Shown: in pieces, positions 63,673 through 64,000 of the stretch
Layout: every line of letters starts with the position of its first letter
Position numbering within the stretch: the first letter of the stretch is position 1
Assembly (NCBI RefSeq): GCF_900105765.1
Contig: NZ_FNTX01000002.1
Span: 124,001 to 188,000 of the forward strand
Source of the DNA: Ruania alba
GTDB lineage: Bacteria > Actinomycetota > Actinomycetes > Actinomycetales > Beutenbergiaceae
DNA length: 64,000 nucleotides
Reading direction: 5' to 3'
Translations under genes and position numbers: made by a program
Notes under the pieces: model-generated
Databases searched by the model: none
What the model saw: the letters and a program-made list of their open reading frames with translations, nothing else
What the model was told of the DNA's origin: nothing

Positions 63673-64000
63673 GCACGAGATGAGCCCCGACCATGCGCTC
63701 CTCAGGATCCGTGGTCTAACCGTCCACTATGGACGGCGGGCCGCCCTGGACGGACTCGATCTCGACCTGCCGGCCGGCCAGATCGTCGGCCTGCTCGGTG
63801 AGAACGGGTGCGGGAAGTCGACACTGCTGAAGACCCTGGCCGGGGTCTATGCCGACTACTCCGGCGAGATCCGCGTGGCGGGCCACTCACCAGGGCCGGA
63901 GTCCAAGGCGATCACGAGCTACCTGCCGGACCGCAGCTCACTCCCCGATCGCGCCCGGGTGAGCTACTGCCTCGACCTGTTTGAGGACTTCTTCGCCGAT
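63641..64000 (+). CDS. ABC transporter ATP-binding protein (partial)
   Basis: The frame runs off the right edge after 120 residues. Visible parts are [20 protein letters not shown], Walker [19 protein letters not shown] and the segment leading toward the Q-loop ([13 protein letters not shown]). This start overlaps the GntR gene by 32 bases; ATG 63680, eight bases after the GntR stop, is an equally good choice. With the YtrA-type regulator it forms a typical stress-responsive ABC operon whose permease would lie beyond the window. Confidence 0.88.
   Translation, partial: MTTTPTALEREHEMSPDHALLRIRGLTVHYGRRAALDGLDLDLPAGQIVGLLGENGCGKSTLLKTLAGVYADYSGEIRVAGHSPGPESKAITSYLPDRSSLPDRARVSYCLDLFEDFFAD

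Overview
This is about 64 kb of high-GC chromosome from an actinobacterium, most likely Micrococcales. The evidence is the very GC-rich codon use, an HspR/HAIR heat-shock regulon, an LppM-type lipoprotein, septum-formation-type membrane proteins, three DinB/maleylpyruvate-isomerase-like proteins of the mycothiol world, and frequent leaderless gene starts (TANNNT, six bases, then ATG or GTG). The genus cannot be fixed from the sequence; a Ruania/Georgenia-like organism is only a guess. I saw no phage, insertion sequence, rRNA, tRNA or CRISPR array. The window looks like ordinary chromosome with several accessory sugar and secondary-metabolism loci.

Layout. 0-15 kb: a truncated PAS-GAF sensor diverging from a STAS anti-anti-sigma factor; a 1197-residue fused ABC exporter; class II fructose-bisphosphate aldolase; a second ABC exporter; an Rrf2 regulator followed by a TauE/SafE exporter; an SPOUT methyltransferase; a HAD phosphatase; LemA; pyrE; exonuclease III. 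14-17 kb: an ArsR-SRPBCC pair and two Pro/Gln-rich membrane proteins. 17-21.6 kb: clpB under a HAIR operator, an MT0933-type antitoxin-like protein, a HIT protein and an LppM-like lipoprotein. 21.6-29.3 kb: a Fic protein and an amidase (both with frame breaks), the threonine-to-glycine pair tdh-kbl, and small conserved genes. 29.3-35 kb: a six-gene overlapping operon (GntR regulator, tripartite tricarboxylate transporter CBA, BNR sialidase, DapA-family lyase). 35-37.5 kb: a prolyl-oligopeptidase-family peptidase. 37.5-47.7 kb: a glycan-use locus (GH5-like, sugar ABC importer, GH28-like, GH2) diverging from a LacI regulator with two operator copies. 47.7-51.2 kb: a DinB-like protein, a PNPOx flavoprotein and an otnK-otnC pair. 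51.3-56.4 kb: a DUF4282 protein and the dnaK-grpE-dnaJ-hspR operon with two HAIR sites. 56.5-59.3 kb: a three-gene operon of KASIII-like synthase, heme-oxygenase-like diiron enzyme and an unknown protein, the best candidate here for an undescribed pathway. 59.3-64 kb: a kinase-fold protein, an LLM flavoprotein (frame break), a nucleotidyltransferase, a second ArsR-SRPBCC-DinB operon, and a YtrA-type GntR regulator with its ABC ATPase, cut by the window end.

Two features cut across the window. First, five otherwise well-conserved genes are each broken by what looks like one missing base, mostly in or beside short C/G runs, which suggests consensus errors in the assembly rather than five decayed genes. 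Second, a family of 22-23 bp stem palindromes with related sequence occurs three times between genes (5.05, 13.3 and 51.2 kb), together with other intergenic repeat clusters.
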